In this document: positions 57,029 through 64,000 of the stretch, one piece after another
Position numbering within the stretch: the stretch's first letter is position 1
Layout: every line of letters begins with the position of its first letter
Assembly: GCF_900111365.1 (NCBI RefSeq)
Contig: NZ_FOGZ01000016.1
Span: 1 to 64,000 of the forward strand
DNA length: 64,000 nucleotides
Direction of reading: 5' to 3'
Source: Propionibacterium cyclohexanicum
GTDB taxonomy: Bacteria > Actinomycetota > Actinomycetes > Propionibacteriales > Propionibacteriaceae
Made by a program: the position numbers and the translations under genes
The notes under the pieces: generated by a model
What the model was told of the DNA's origin: nothing
The model's input: the letters and a program-made list of their open reading frames with translations, nothing else
The model's database searches: none

Positions 57029-58717
57029 GTGGTTCTTCTGCAAGCCTTCGTGCCGAACACCAACCCGTTGGGCCACCAGTGGCTCTCCGCTCTGGTCGCT
57101 CTCATTCCCATCGTCTGCATGCTCGTCACACTCGGCGCACTGCGCTGGAAGGCCTACTGGGCAGGACTCGCCTCGTGGGCCCTCGCGGTCGTCGTCGCCA
57201 TCGTCTTCTTCTCGATGCCGGTGACCATGGTGCTGTCCACCAGTGTCCAGGGCTTCCTCTACGGTCTGCTGCCCATCGGCTGGATCCTGCTCGCCGCCAT
57301 CTGGATGTACCAGGTGACCGTCATCTCGGGGCGCTTCGACGACTTGCGCCGCACCTTCTTCCTCATCAGCGATGACCCGCGAGTGCTGGGCATCCTCATT
57401 GCCTTCTGCTTCGGCGGCCTGCTCGAGGCCTTGGCAGGTTTCGGGGCGCCGGTCGCCATTGCGGCTGCCATGCTCATCGCCATCGGCTTCGGAAAGCTGC
57501 GTGCCGCCGTGACGGCGCTGGTCGCCAATACCGTCCCGGTCGCCTTCGGGGCGGTCGGGCTGCCGGTGGCCCAGGCGGCAAAGGTGGCAGGTATCCCGGT
57601 CACCGATGTCGCGCCTGTCACGGCCAGGATCTGCGCGATCCTGTGCCTTGTCGTGCCCTTCCTCATGCTCGGCATCATGGACGGCAAGAAGGGCATCAGG
57701 CAGTGCTGGCCCTTCGGCCTGTTCGTCGGCTTCGTCTTCGGTGCAGTCAAGTGGATCGTGGCCGGCACCTCGCTCTACAGCCTCACCGAGGTCTTCGCCG
57801 CGGTGATCAGCGTGGCCCTGGGCATGCTCTTCCTGCGCTTCTGGAAGCCGAAGGGTGGGCGCGAGGCGGCCGAGCGCATCGGCATCGCCATGGACGAGAG
57901 CATCGAGACCGAGCCCGTCCGGCGTCAGGAGATCGTCGTCAGCGATCTCAACGCATCCCGGATCGTCATGGCGCTCCTGCCCTATCTGCTCGTCATCGTG
58001 ATCTTCGCCCTGGCCGCCCTGCCGGGAATCAAGTCGCTGCTGGCCGGCGGCGATGTCAAGATGCACTGGCCTCTGCTGTCCGAACTGCGCAACTCGGCGG
58101 GTGGAGCATCCTCGCACGTCACCTACACCTGGCCGTGGCTGTCGACGCCCGGCTTCCTGCTGGCCATCGTGGCCATCCTCGTAGGCATCATCTACCGCGT
58201 CCCGGCCGGGAAGCTCTTCGGTGAGCTGTGGGTGACGCTGAAGAAGATGAGGTTCTCCTTCGTCACCATCGGGCTCGTCGTGGCACTGGCCTATGTGATG
58301 GGCGACTCGGGCCAGACGCTCGCGCTCGGCCTGTGGATCGCCGGTGCCGGTGCGGTCTATCCCTTCCTCGCGCCGGTGCTGGGCTGGATCGGCACCTATG
58401 TGACCGGCTCCGACACCTCGGCGAACATCCTGTTCTCCGGCTTGCAGGTCGGGGTGGCCGAGCACATCAATGCCACCACGACTCTGGGTGCCGTCGGCAT
58501 GAAGGGTCTGCTCGTCGGGTCCGGTGCGGCCGGCGGTGTGGTCGGCAAGATGATCTCGCCCCAGTCCCTCACCGTCGCAGCTACGGCGATCGGCCTCGTC
58601 GGTGGCGAGTCGGTGATCTTGCGCAAGGTCTTCAAGTACTCGGTCCTGCTGCTCGTCCTCATGTGCATCCTGGCCGGCCTGATGTCCACCCCGGTACTCA
58701 GCTGGCTGCTGCCGTGA
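57029..58717 (+). CDS. lldP: L-lactate permease
   Basis: LldP imports lactate with protons. The 562 residues have about 13 hydrophobic segments; typical motifs include PIGWILLAAIWMYQVTV, LIAFCFGGLLEALAGFGAPVAIAAA, and the C-terminal ITPQSLTVAATA-like ISPQSLTVAATAIGL. The GTG start follows AAAAGGGGG. The gene heads lldP-lutA-lutB-lutC under the palindromic promoter. Lactate is a main substrate for propionic acid bacteria. Confidence 0.93.
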   Translation: MVLLQAFVPNTNPLGHQWLSALVALIPIVCMLVTLGALRWKAYWAGLASWALAVVVAIVFFSMPVTMVLSTSVQGFLYGLLPIGWILLAAIWMYQVTVISGRFDDLRRTFFLISDDPRVLGILIAFCFGGLLEALAGFGAPVAIAAAMLIAIGFGKLRAAVTALVANTVPVAFGAVGLPVAQAAKVAGIPVTDVAPVTARICAILCLVVPFLMLGIMDGKKGIRQCWPFGLFVGFVFGAVKWIVAGTSLYSLTEVFAAVISVALGMLFLRFWKPKGGREAAERIGIAMDESIETEPVRRQEIVVSDLNASRIVMALLPYLLVIVIFALAALPGIKSLLAGGDVKMHWPLLSELRNSAGGASSHVTYTWPWLSTPGFLLAIVAILVGIIYRVPAGKLFGELWVTLKKMRFSFVTIGLVVALAYVMGDSGQTLALGLWIAGAGAVYPFLAPVLGWIGTYVTGSDTSANILFSGLQVGVAEHINATTTLGAVGMKGLLVGSGAAGGVVGKMISPQSLTVAATAIGLVGGESVILRKVFKYSVLLLVLMCILAGLMSTPVLSWLLP

Positions 58718-58760
58718 CCCTCACCTGTCCATCTCGTCCGATTCAAACGGAGGTTCCCGA

Positions 58761-59564
58761 ATGACCACCACGATCAATGCGCCGAGCGAGGCGGGGCGAG
58801 CCACAGCAGGCGGCTTGCCGGGCACTGGCCTCGACGTCGCCGTGTTCATCACCTGTATCAACGATGTGATGTTCCCTCAGACCGGTATCGCGGTCACCAA
58901 GTTGCTGGAGAGGCTGGGCTGCCGGGTCCACTTCCCCAAGGAACAGACCTGCTGTGCGCAGATCACCACCAACACCGGCTACTTCGACGAGTCGATGAAC
59001 ATGGTGCGCTCCTATGTGAAGGGCTTCGGCGACTACGACTATGTCGTATCGCCCTCGGGTTCGTGCACCGCGGCCGTGCGCGACCAGCACCCGATGCTGG
59101 CCCAGCGGCTGGGCGACGCGGGCCTGCAGCGCGATGTGGCCCATACCAGCAAGATCACCTACGATCTGCCGGAGTTCTTGGTCGACGTGCTCGGCGTCAC
59201 CGATGTCGGTGCCTACTTCCCGCACCGGGTCACCTACCATCCGAGCTGCCACGGCCTGCGGTTGATCAAGCTCGGCCAGCGTCCCTACGACCTGCTGAAG
59301 AACGTTCGCGGCATGACTCTGGTCGATCTGCCGGCGGCCGAGCAGTGCTGCGGATTCGGCGGCACGTTCTGCGTCAAGAACTACGACATGTCGGCGACTA
59401 TGGCCGGCGACAAGGCCCGCCACGTTCGGGAGACCGGAGCTGAGTACGTCGTCGGTGGCGACAACTCCTGTCTGCTCAACATCGGAGGTGTCCTGGCTCG
59501 CGAGAACTCCGGGGTGAAGGCCATCCACCTCGCAGAGGTTCTCGCCAATACGGAGGAGGACTGA
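58761..59564 (+). CDS. lutA: Lactate utilisation protein A (CCG-domain Fe-S protein)
   Basis: LutA is part of the LutABC complex that oxidises L-lactate to pyruvate. The 267 residues have two CCG-type cysteine motifs: KEQTCCAQ near residue 73 and PAAEQCCGFGGTFCVKNYD near 196, plus YHPSCHGLR. It is cytoplasmic. The stop is 2 bp before lutB. An N-terminal extension of about 22 residues precedes the family start. Confidence 0.92.
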   Translation: MTTTINAPSEAGRATAGGLPGTGLDVAVFITCINDVMFPQTGIAVTKLLERLGCRVHFPKEQTCCAQITTNTGYFDESMNMVRSYVKGFGDYDYVVSPSGSCTAAVRDQHPMLAQRLGDAGLQRDVAHTSKITYDLPEFLVDVLGVTDVGAYFPHRVTYHPSCHGLRLIKLGQRPYDLLKNVRGMTLVDLPAAEQCCGFGGTFCVKNYDMSATMAGDKARHVRETGAEYVVGGDNSCLLNIGGVLARENSGVKAIHLAEVLANTEED

Positions 59565-59566
59565 TC

Positions 59567-61105
59567 ATGAGCACCCAGCTGCGTCGTATCAGCGAGGGCA
59601 ACTACGGAGTGGCACGCCTCACTCCTGCCCCGGAACACCCGGGCACCTTCCTGGGGATGCCCAAGTTCACCAAGGCCGTCAAGGATGAGCTGAAACTGCC
59701 CGTCCAGCGCAAGAACATGCGCAATGCCATGACGACCATCCGCACCAAGCGCGCCACCCGGGTGGCCGAGTCGCCCGACTGGGAGGATCTGCGCCAGGCC
59801 GCCTTCGAGATCAAGAACCGCGTCGAACGTCATCTCGACCACTACCTGCTGCAGGCCGAGAAGAGCCTCACCGAACGCGGCGTCCAGGTGCACTGGGCCC
59901 GCGACGGCGCCGAGGCGAACCAGATCGTCGCCGAGATCGCCAAGTCGAAGGGGGTCGACGAGGTCGTCAAGATCAAGTCGATCACCACCCAGGAGACCGA
60001 TCTCAACGAATATCTCGAAGAGCAGGGCATCGCTGCCTGGGAGACCGATCTGGCCGAACTCATCGTGCAGCTGGGCCATGACCGTCCGAGCCATATCGTG
60101 GTTCCCGCCATCCACCGCAATCGTGCCGAGGTGCGCGAGATCTTCCTGCGCGAGATGAAGAACTATGGCCGGCCGTGCCCCGAGGACGTCTCGTCCAACC
60201 CGCCCGATCTCGCCGACGCAGCTCGCCTGCACCTGCGCGAGAAGTTCCTGCGCGCCAAGGTCGCGGTCTCGGGCGCCAACTTCATCCTCGCCGACACCGG
60301 CTCGCTGGTGATCGTCGAGTCCGAGGGCAACGGCCGGATGTGCCTCACGCTGCCCGACACGCTGATCTCCATTGTCGGCATCGAGAAGCTGCTTCCCACC
60401 TACGACGATCTCGAGGTCTTCCTCAAGCTGCTGCCCCGTTCGGCAACCGGCGAGCGGATGAACCCCTACAACTCGGTGTGGAGCGGCGTCACCCCCGGCG
60501 ACGGTCCCCAGGAACAGCACGTCATCCTCATGGACAATGGCCGCACCAATGTGCTGGCCGATCCCGTCGGGCGCGAGGTGTTGCGCTGCATCCGCTGCGC
60601 CAGCTGCATCAATGTGTGCCCCGTCTACGAGCGGGCCGGTGGCCATGCCTACGGATCGGTCTATCCCGGCCCGATCGGCATCACTCTCACCCCACAGCTG
60701 CGCGGAATGCAGGACCCGGTGGACCGTGCGATGCCTTACGCGTGTTCGCTGTGCGGCGCGTGCAACGAGGTCTGCCCGGTGAAGATCCCGTTCACCGACA
60801 TCATCATCCACGTCCGCAACAAGGTGGTCTCGGCCGAGAAGGCGGATCGCTTCCCCAAAGACCCCGAGGTCCTCGGCGAGATGGCGCTCATGAAGACCGC
60901 CGCCTGGGTGCTCGGTGACTACAAGCACTTCGAGTCGATCATGTACGGGTCGAGGGGTGTGGGACGGGTGCTTCATCACAAGGCGATCGGCCCGCTGCCA
61001 GTTCCGGTTGCCGAGCGCTGGCTCAAGTACCGCGATGTCCAGGCGCCGCCCACCCAGACATTCCGTGACTGGTGGAAGCAGAACCGTACTGAGAGCGAAA
61101 GGTGA
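59567..61105 (+). CDS. lutB: Lactate utilisation protein B (Fe-S, LUD domain)
   Basis: LutB carries the electron-transfer clusters of the lactate oxidase complex. The 512 residues have a LUD domain (about 75-310, with EIFLREMKNYG, VSGANFILADTGSLVIVESEGN) and a ferredoxin-like domain with CIRCASCINVCP from Cys341 and CSLCGACNEVCPVKIPF near 397. The C-terminus (PPTQTFRDWWKQNR) is typical. The stop overlaps lutC by GTGA. Confidence 0.93.
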   Translation: MSTQLRRISEGNYGVARLTPAPEHPGTFLGMPKFTKAVKDELKLPVQRKNMRNAMTTIRTKRATRVAESPDWEDLRQAAFEIKNRVERHLDHYLLQAEKSLTERGVQVHWARDGAEANQIVAEIAKSKGVDEVVKIKSITTQETDLNEYLEEQGIAAWETDLAELIVQLGHDRPSHIVVPAIHRNRAEVREIFLREMKNYGRPCPEDVSSNPPDLADAARLHLREKFLRAKVAVSGANFILADTGSLVIVESEGNGRMCLTLPDTLISIVGIEKLLPTYDDLEVFLKLLPRSATGERMNPYNSVWSGVTPGDGPQEQHVILMDNGRTNVLADPVGREVLRCIRCASCINVCPVYERAGGHAYGSVYPGPIGITLTPQLRGMQDPVDRAMPYACSLCGACNEVCPVKIPFTDIIIHVRNKVVSAEKADRFPKDPEVLGEMALMKTAAWVLGDYKHFESIMYGSRGVGRVLHHKAIGPLPVPVAERWLKYRDVQAPPTQTFRDWWKQNRTESER

Positions 61106-61767
61106 GCGAGATGGACGCGAAGCAGGAGGTACTCGCCCGCATCCGGCAGGCCACCACGGACATCACGGAGAAGGATCCTCTCGTCGACACCCCGGTCACC
61201 TGGACCTATGGCGGCGGGATCGAGATGGACGATGTGGTGGGCACCTTCCAGGAGAAGGTCGAGGATTACCAGGCCACTGTCGTGCGTGCTGCGCACGCGG
61301 ACCTGCCCACGGCGGTGGTCGATGGGCTCAAGGCCACTGGTGCCGCCGAGTCCGTGGTGGTCCCGGTCGGCCTCGACAAGGACTGGGTGAAGGCCATCGA
61401 GTCCGCGGGGCTCACCGTTCACGTCGATGATCCCCAGTTGAGCAATGCGCAGCTGGACAAGACCGACGCGGTCGTTACGGCGGCAGCGGTCGGGGTGGCC
61501 GACACCGGCACGATCGTTCTCGACCACGAGGACGACCAGGGGCGGCGTGCGCTGTCCCTCGTGCCCGACCGTCACGTCTGCGTGATCCGTACCGACCAGA
61601 TCGTCTCCGACGTTCCCGAGGCCGTGCAGCGGGTCAAGCAGGCGGTTCACGCCGGGCGCCCGCTCACCTGGATCAGCGGTGGATCGGCCACCAGCGATAT
61701 CGAGCTGTCCCGCGTTGACGGCGTCCACGGTCCCCGCAAGCTCTATGTGATCATCGCCGAGGACTGA
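61102..61767 (+). CDS. lutC: Lactate utilisation protein C (LUD domain)
   Basis: The third LutABC subunit. The 221 residues form one LUD domain with VGVADTGTIVLDHEDDQGRRALSLVP-type strand near residue 130, DVPEAVQRVKQA and the ending SGGSATSDIELSRVDGVHGPRKLYVI. The GTG at 61102 overlaps the lutB stop; ATG 61111 is an alternative with AAAGG upstream. It ends the lactate operon. Confidence 0.92.
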   Translation: MSEMDAKQEVLARIRQATTDITEKDPLVDTPVTWTYGGGIEMDDVVGTFQEKVEDYQATVVRAAHADLPTAVVDGLKATGAAESVVVPVGLDKDWVKAIESAGLTVHVDDPQLSNAQLDKTDAVVTAAAVGVADTGTIVLDHEDDQGRRALSLVPDRHVCVIRTDQIVSDVPEAVQRVKQAVHAGRPLTWISGGSATSDIELSRVDGVHGPRKLYVIIAED

Positions 61768-61906
61768 GCGGGCGACGCTCCCTGCGCCACACAGAGGGTG
61801 CGCCACCCGGCCCGCTGGGTGGATCGGCAGCGGCATCATGAGCGGCCACGGCGCGTCCTCGCGTCGTGGCCGCTAGCCTTGTCAGCGGAGAGTCAGGAGG
61901 GCTTCG

Positions 61907-62242
61907 ATGGCAGAGATCCGCAAGCACACGCCGCGCAGCACTGCGATCGGCGATCAGGTGAGAGCCGCGATCGGCGGTGTGCCCCGTCCCAACCAGCCCG
62001 GCGGAAAGCCCGTCGCCCCCGATCCCTTCTACGAGGAGACGCGCGGTTCTGAGGCCAGCTCCCAGACAATGTCTGCCCGATCCGGCGCCGCAGCGCAGTT
62101 CGGTGGCTTCACGCTGCGCGTCGACGAGCGCCCCGGGCTCGTGCCGCTGGGTCCTCACGAGATTGCCGCCTTGTCCAGGCTGGTCCGCGACGAATCGTCT
62201 GCGGAGCCCGGCCGCCCGGTGGGCGAGGAGGCGGGCAGCTAG
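61907..62242 (+). CDS. Hypothetical protein, 111 aa
   Basis: The gene has a strong AGGAGGG site 6 nt before ATG. The protein is Pro/Gly/Ala-rich with basic N-terminus (MAEIRKHTPRSTAIGDQ) and no membrane helix or recognised domain. Its stop TAG overlaps the stop of the convergent DUF4032 gene by 4 bp. TAGCCT at about 61874 may be its -10. I do not recognise the family. Confidence 0.6.
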   Translation: MAEIRKHTPRSTAIGDQVRAAIGGVPRPNQPGGKPVAPDPFYEETRGSEASSQTMSARSGAAAQFGGFTLRVDERPGLVPLGPHEIAALSRLVRDESSAEPGRPVGEEAGS

Positions 62243-63624
62243 CCCTTCTTGGCGCGCAATGCGTCGATGTCGAAGTGGTCGAGCGAGGAGATGTCGACGT
62301 CCTGCGCGGCCTCCTCCCAGGGATCATGCACCGCAGGCTCCTCCTCGTCGGTGGCGAATCCCATCGACGGATCATAGGGATTCGCCAGTTGGCGGGTGTC
62401 CCCGTTCTGCACCTGGACCAGAGCGGCCCTGCTCATCACCTCGTCGGGCAGATTGCGCAGCACGTCCTTGATGTATCCCCGCATGGCCTCGGTGAGCGGC
62501 ACTTCGCGCTTCTCGCGCTGGGACATGTACCAGCGGTAGTCGAGCACTTCGTGGTAGACCTGCGCGGGGTCGCGCTTGTCCGCAAGATCCGCAGGGACCA
62601 TGTTCACCACCGGCTCGAAGCACTCGGTCAGCCACTCGTGGGCCACCACGGCCTCGTCGACATGCTGCTGATTGGTGCGCGCCCGGTAGGTGTCCAGATC
62701 ATTGAGCAGTCTGCGGGCCTGGTTCTCCTCGGTGTCCAGCCCGGTGAGGCGCATGAGCCGTCGCGAGTGGTGCCCGGCGTCGACCACCTTGGGCTGGATC
62801 GTGATCCGCTGACCATCCGGGCTGGTCTGGATGTCCAGCTCGGCGATGTCGAAGCCCAGTGCGTTGAGCCGGCGCACCCGGCTCTCGATGCGGTACAGCT
62901 CCGATCCGGAGAACTCCTCGATACCCGTGAGCTCCTTCCACAGCTCCTGGTAGCGAGCCTCGATGGTGTCCACGAGATTCAGCGGATCGAGAGATTCGTC
63001 GAGCAGCCCGCCGGCCTCCAGGTCGCAGAAGTCCCCGAATATGTTGATCCGGGCGATGCCGAGGTCGTGGGCGCGCTGGCCGTCGGAGAGCCGGTCGTGC
63101 AGCTCGCCGGTTTCGGCGTCCACGAGATAGGCGGCGAAGGAACCGGCATCGCGCCGGAACAGGATATTGGACAGTGAGACGTCGCCCCACATGAAGCCCA
63201 ACAGATGCAGGCGTGCGAGCAGGACCACCATGGCGTCGAGCAGGCGGATCACCGTGTCATGGCGCACCCCTGGACTGAACAGCGAGCGGTAGGGCAGCGA
63301 GAAATCGAGGTGCTTGGTCAGCAGGATGGAATCGAGTGGTTCTCCGGCGTCGTCCACCCGGCCACTGACCACGGCGACGGGCTCGACGGCCGGGGTGTGC
63401 AGTCGCATGAGGTCGTGCAGCAGGCGATACTCACGCAGCGCCAGCTCCTGGTTGACCTCCTTGGCCGCGAACACCCCGTCGCCCACCGTGATGAAACGCA
63501 CCACGTGGCGCGAAATACCTCGAGGCAGGGCGACCAGGTGTTCGGCCGGCCATTGTGACAGCGGGGTGCTCCACGGCAGGGGGATCAGTCTGGCGTCTGG
63601 CTTGGCAGACAGGAAACGCGGCAC
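62239..63624 (-). CDS. DUF4032 / kinase-like domain protein
   Basis: The 461 residues have a protein-kinase-like N-half with the catalytic-loop pattern GFMWGDVSLSNILFR near residue 155 and the metal Asp in YLVDAETGEL. The glycine-rich loop is weak (VGDGVFAAKEVNQ supplies the lysine). The C-half (about 220-440) is the DUF4032 domain seen in actinobacteria next to lipopolysaccharide-kinase-like folds. It ends in an acidic tail. Substrate unknown. It is 15 bp downstream of the PLP enzyme gene on the same strand and overlaps the convergent gene. Confidence 0.78.
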   Translation of the reverse strand: MPRFLSAKPDARLIPLPWSTPLSQWPAEHLVALPRGISRHVVRFITVGDGVFAAKEVNQELALREYRLLHDLMRLHTPAVEPVAVVSGRVDDAGEPLDSILLTKHLDFSLPYRSLFSPGVRHDTVIRLLDAMVVLLARLHLLGFMWGDVSLSNILFRRDAGSFAAYLVDAETGELHDRLSDGQRAHDLGIARINIFGDFCDLEAGGLLDESLDPLNLVDTIEARYQELWKELTGIEEFSGSELYRIESRVRRLNALGFDIAELDIQTSPDGQRITIQPKVVDAGHHSRRLMRLTGLDTEENQARRLLNDLDTYRARTNQQHVDEAVVAHEWLTECFEPVVNMVPADLADKRDPAQVYHEVLDYRWYMSQREKREVPLTEAMRGYIKDVLRNLPDEVMSRAALVQVQNGDTRQLANPYDPSMGFATDEEEPAVHDPWEEAAQDVDISSLDHFDIDALRAKKG

Positions 63625-63639
63625 GTCAACAGTCTGCCA

Positions 63640-64000
63640 TCACGCAGCGCGAGCTGCCCGGTCGAGAGCAGCGGTGAGGTCGGCCAGCAGGTCGTCCACC
63701 GGCTCGATGCCCACGCTGAGGCGCAGCAGATCATCGGACAGCCCCGCCGCCGCCCGGGCCTGGGGCGTCATGCCGGCGTGTGTCATGGTCGCGGGGTGGG
63801 CGAGGAGCGATTCGGTGCCCCCCAGGGACTCCGCGAGGTCGATGCAGCGAAGCCCGTCGATGAAGCGCCGGACCGCATCGATCCCGCCGGTGAGCTCGAA
63901 GCTCAGGAGTGACCCGAAACCGGACTGTTGGCGGGCCGCCAGCTCGTGCTGGGGGTGCTCGGTCAGGCCCGGATAGTGGACGGCTCGCACCGCCGGATGC
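63640..64000 (-). CDS. Cystathionine gamma-synthase/lyase family, C-terminal part
   Basis: The frame stays open to the window edge; about 120 C-terminal residues are visible. RAVHYPGLTEHPQHELA, GFGSLLSFELTGG, LAESLGGTESLLAHPATMTH and RLSVGIEPVDDLLADL are the standard C-terminal motifs of Cys/Met metabolism PLP enzymes (MetB, MetC, MccB type). Whether it is synthase or lyase cannot be told without the N-terminal part. Confidence 0.88.
   Translation of the reverse strand, partial: HPAVRAVHYPGLTEHPQHELAARQQSGFGSLLSFELTGGIDAVRRFIDGLRCIDLAESLGGTESLLAHPATMTHAGMTPQARAAAGLSDDLLRLSVGIEPVDDLLADLTAALDRAARAA

Overview
The window comes from a high-GC Gram-positive actinobacterium, very probably a member of the Propionibacteriaceae (Propionibacterium or Acidipropionibacterium). 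The strongest evidence is a complete methylmalonyl-CoA:pyruvate carboxytransferase (transcarboxylase) locus with 5S, 12S and 1.3S subunits, the signature enzyme of propionic fermentation. Supporting evidence is actinobacterial: CarD, SenX3/RegX3, FprA-type reductase, an HspR-type HAIR element at clpB, padR-ino1 synteny, and many leaderless transcripts. Everything looks chromosomal. No rRNA, tRNA, CRISPR array or prophage was found. The only mobile DNA is a transposase tail at the left edge.

Layout. 1-2.6 kb: a beta-glucoside PTS enzyme II (bglF) with an RNA antiterminator/terminator leader, and a BglG-type antiterminator gene cut short at the transposase fragment. 2.7-8.4 kb: fprA, an MFS exporter, padR-ino1, and a lipoprotein. 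8.8-11.9 kb: the fructose operon fruK-fruA. 11.9-21.2 kb: clpB, a spermidine-synthase-like protein, a sortase-fold protein lacking its catalytic residues, pyrE, lemA, dedA, a TrmH methylase, a small membrane protein, and class II aldolase. 21.3-28.3 kb: sugar porter and divergent GntR regulator, a 48-bp tandem hairpin array, ilvD, asnB. 28.4-38.6 kb: an almost complete haem operon, hemA-hemC-hemDE(fusion)-radical SAM-hemY-hemH-hemB-hemL. 38.7-42.5 kb: transcarboxylase genes plus an 81-aa OadG/MmdD-like gene. 43-47.7 kb: SDR, gpmA, phoU, senX3-regX3, carD. 47.7-55.8 kb: ispD-ispF, a transcarbamylase-like protein, glyA, a methyltransferase, asparaginase, rlmB-cysS. 55.9-61.8 kb: an FCD-type GntR regulator divergent from lldP-lutABC (lactate uptake and oxidation). 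61.9-64 kb: a small hypothetical, a DUF4032 kinase-like protein, and the C-terminus of a cystathionine gamma-synthase-type enzyme.

How the parts fit. The window serves sugar and lactate fermentation to propionate: sugar entry by PTS and porter, glycolysis (fruK, fba, gpmA), lactate to pyruvate (lldP-lutABC), and the transcarboxylase that couples pyruvate to propionyl-CoA formation. The haem operon supplies tetrapyrroles; its uroporphyrinogen III product is also the precursor of the B12 needed by methylmalonyl-CoA mutase.

The most unusual points are: a radical SAM/SPASM gene where related actinobacteria tend to carry hemQ; a HemD-HemE fusion; a covarying tandem hairpin array after ilvD; a sortase-fold protein without catalytic Cys or His; the extra small gene in the transcarboxylase locus; and short tandem duplications that repeat gene tails together with their stop codons.
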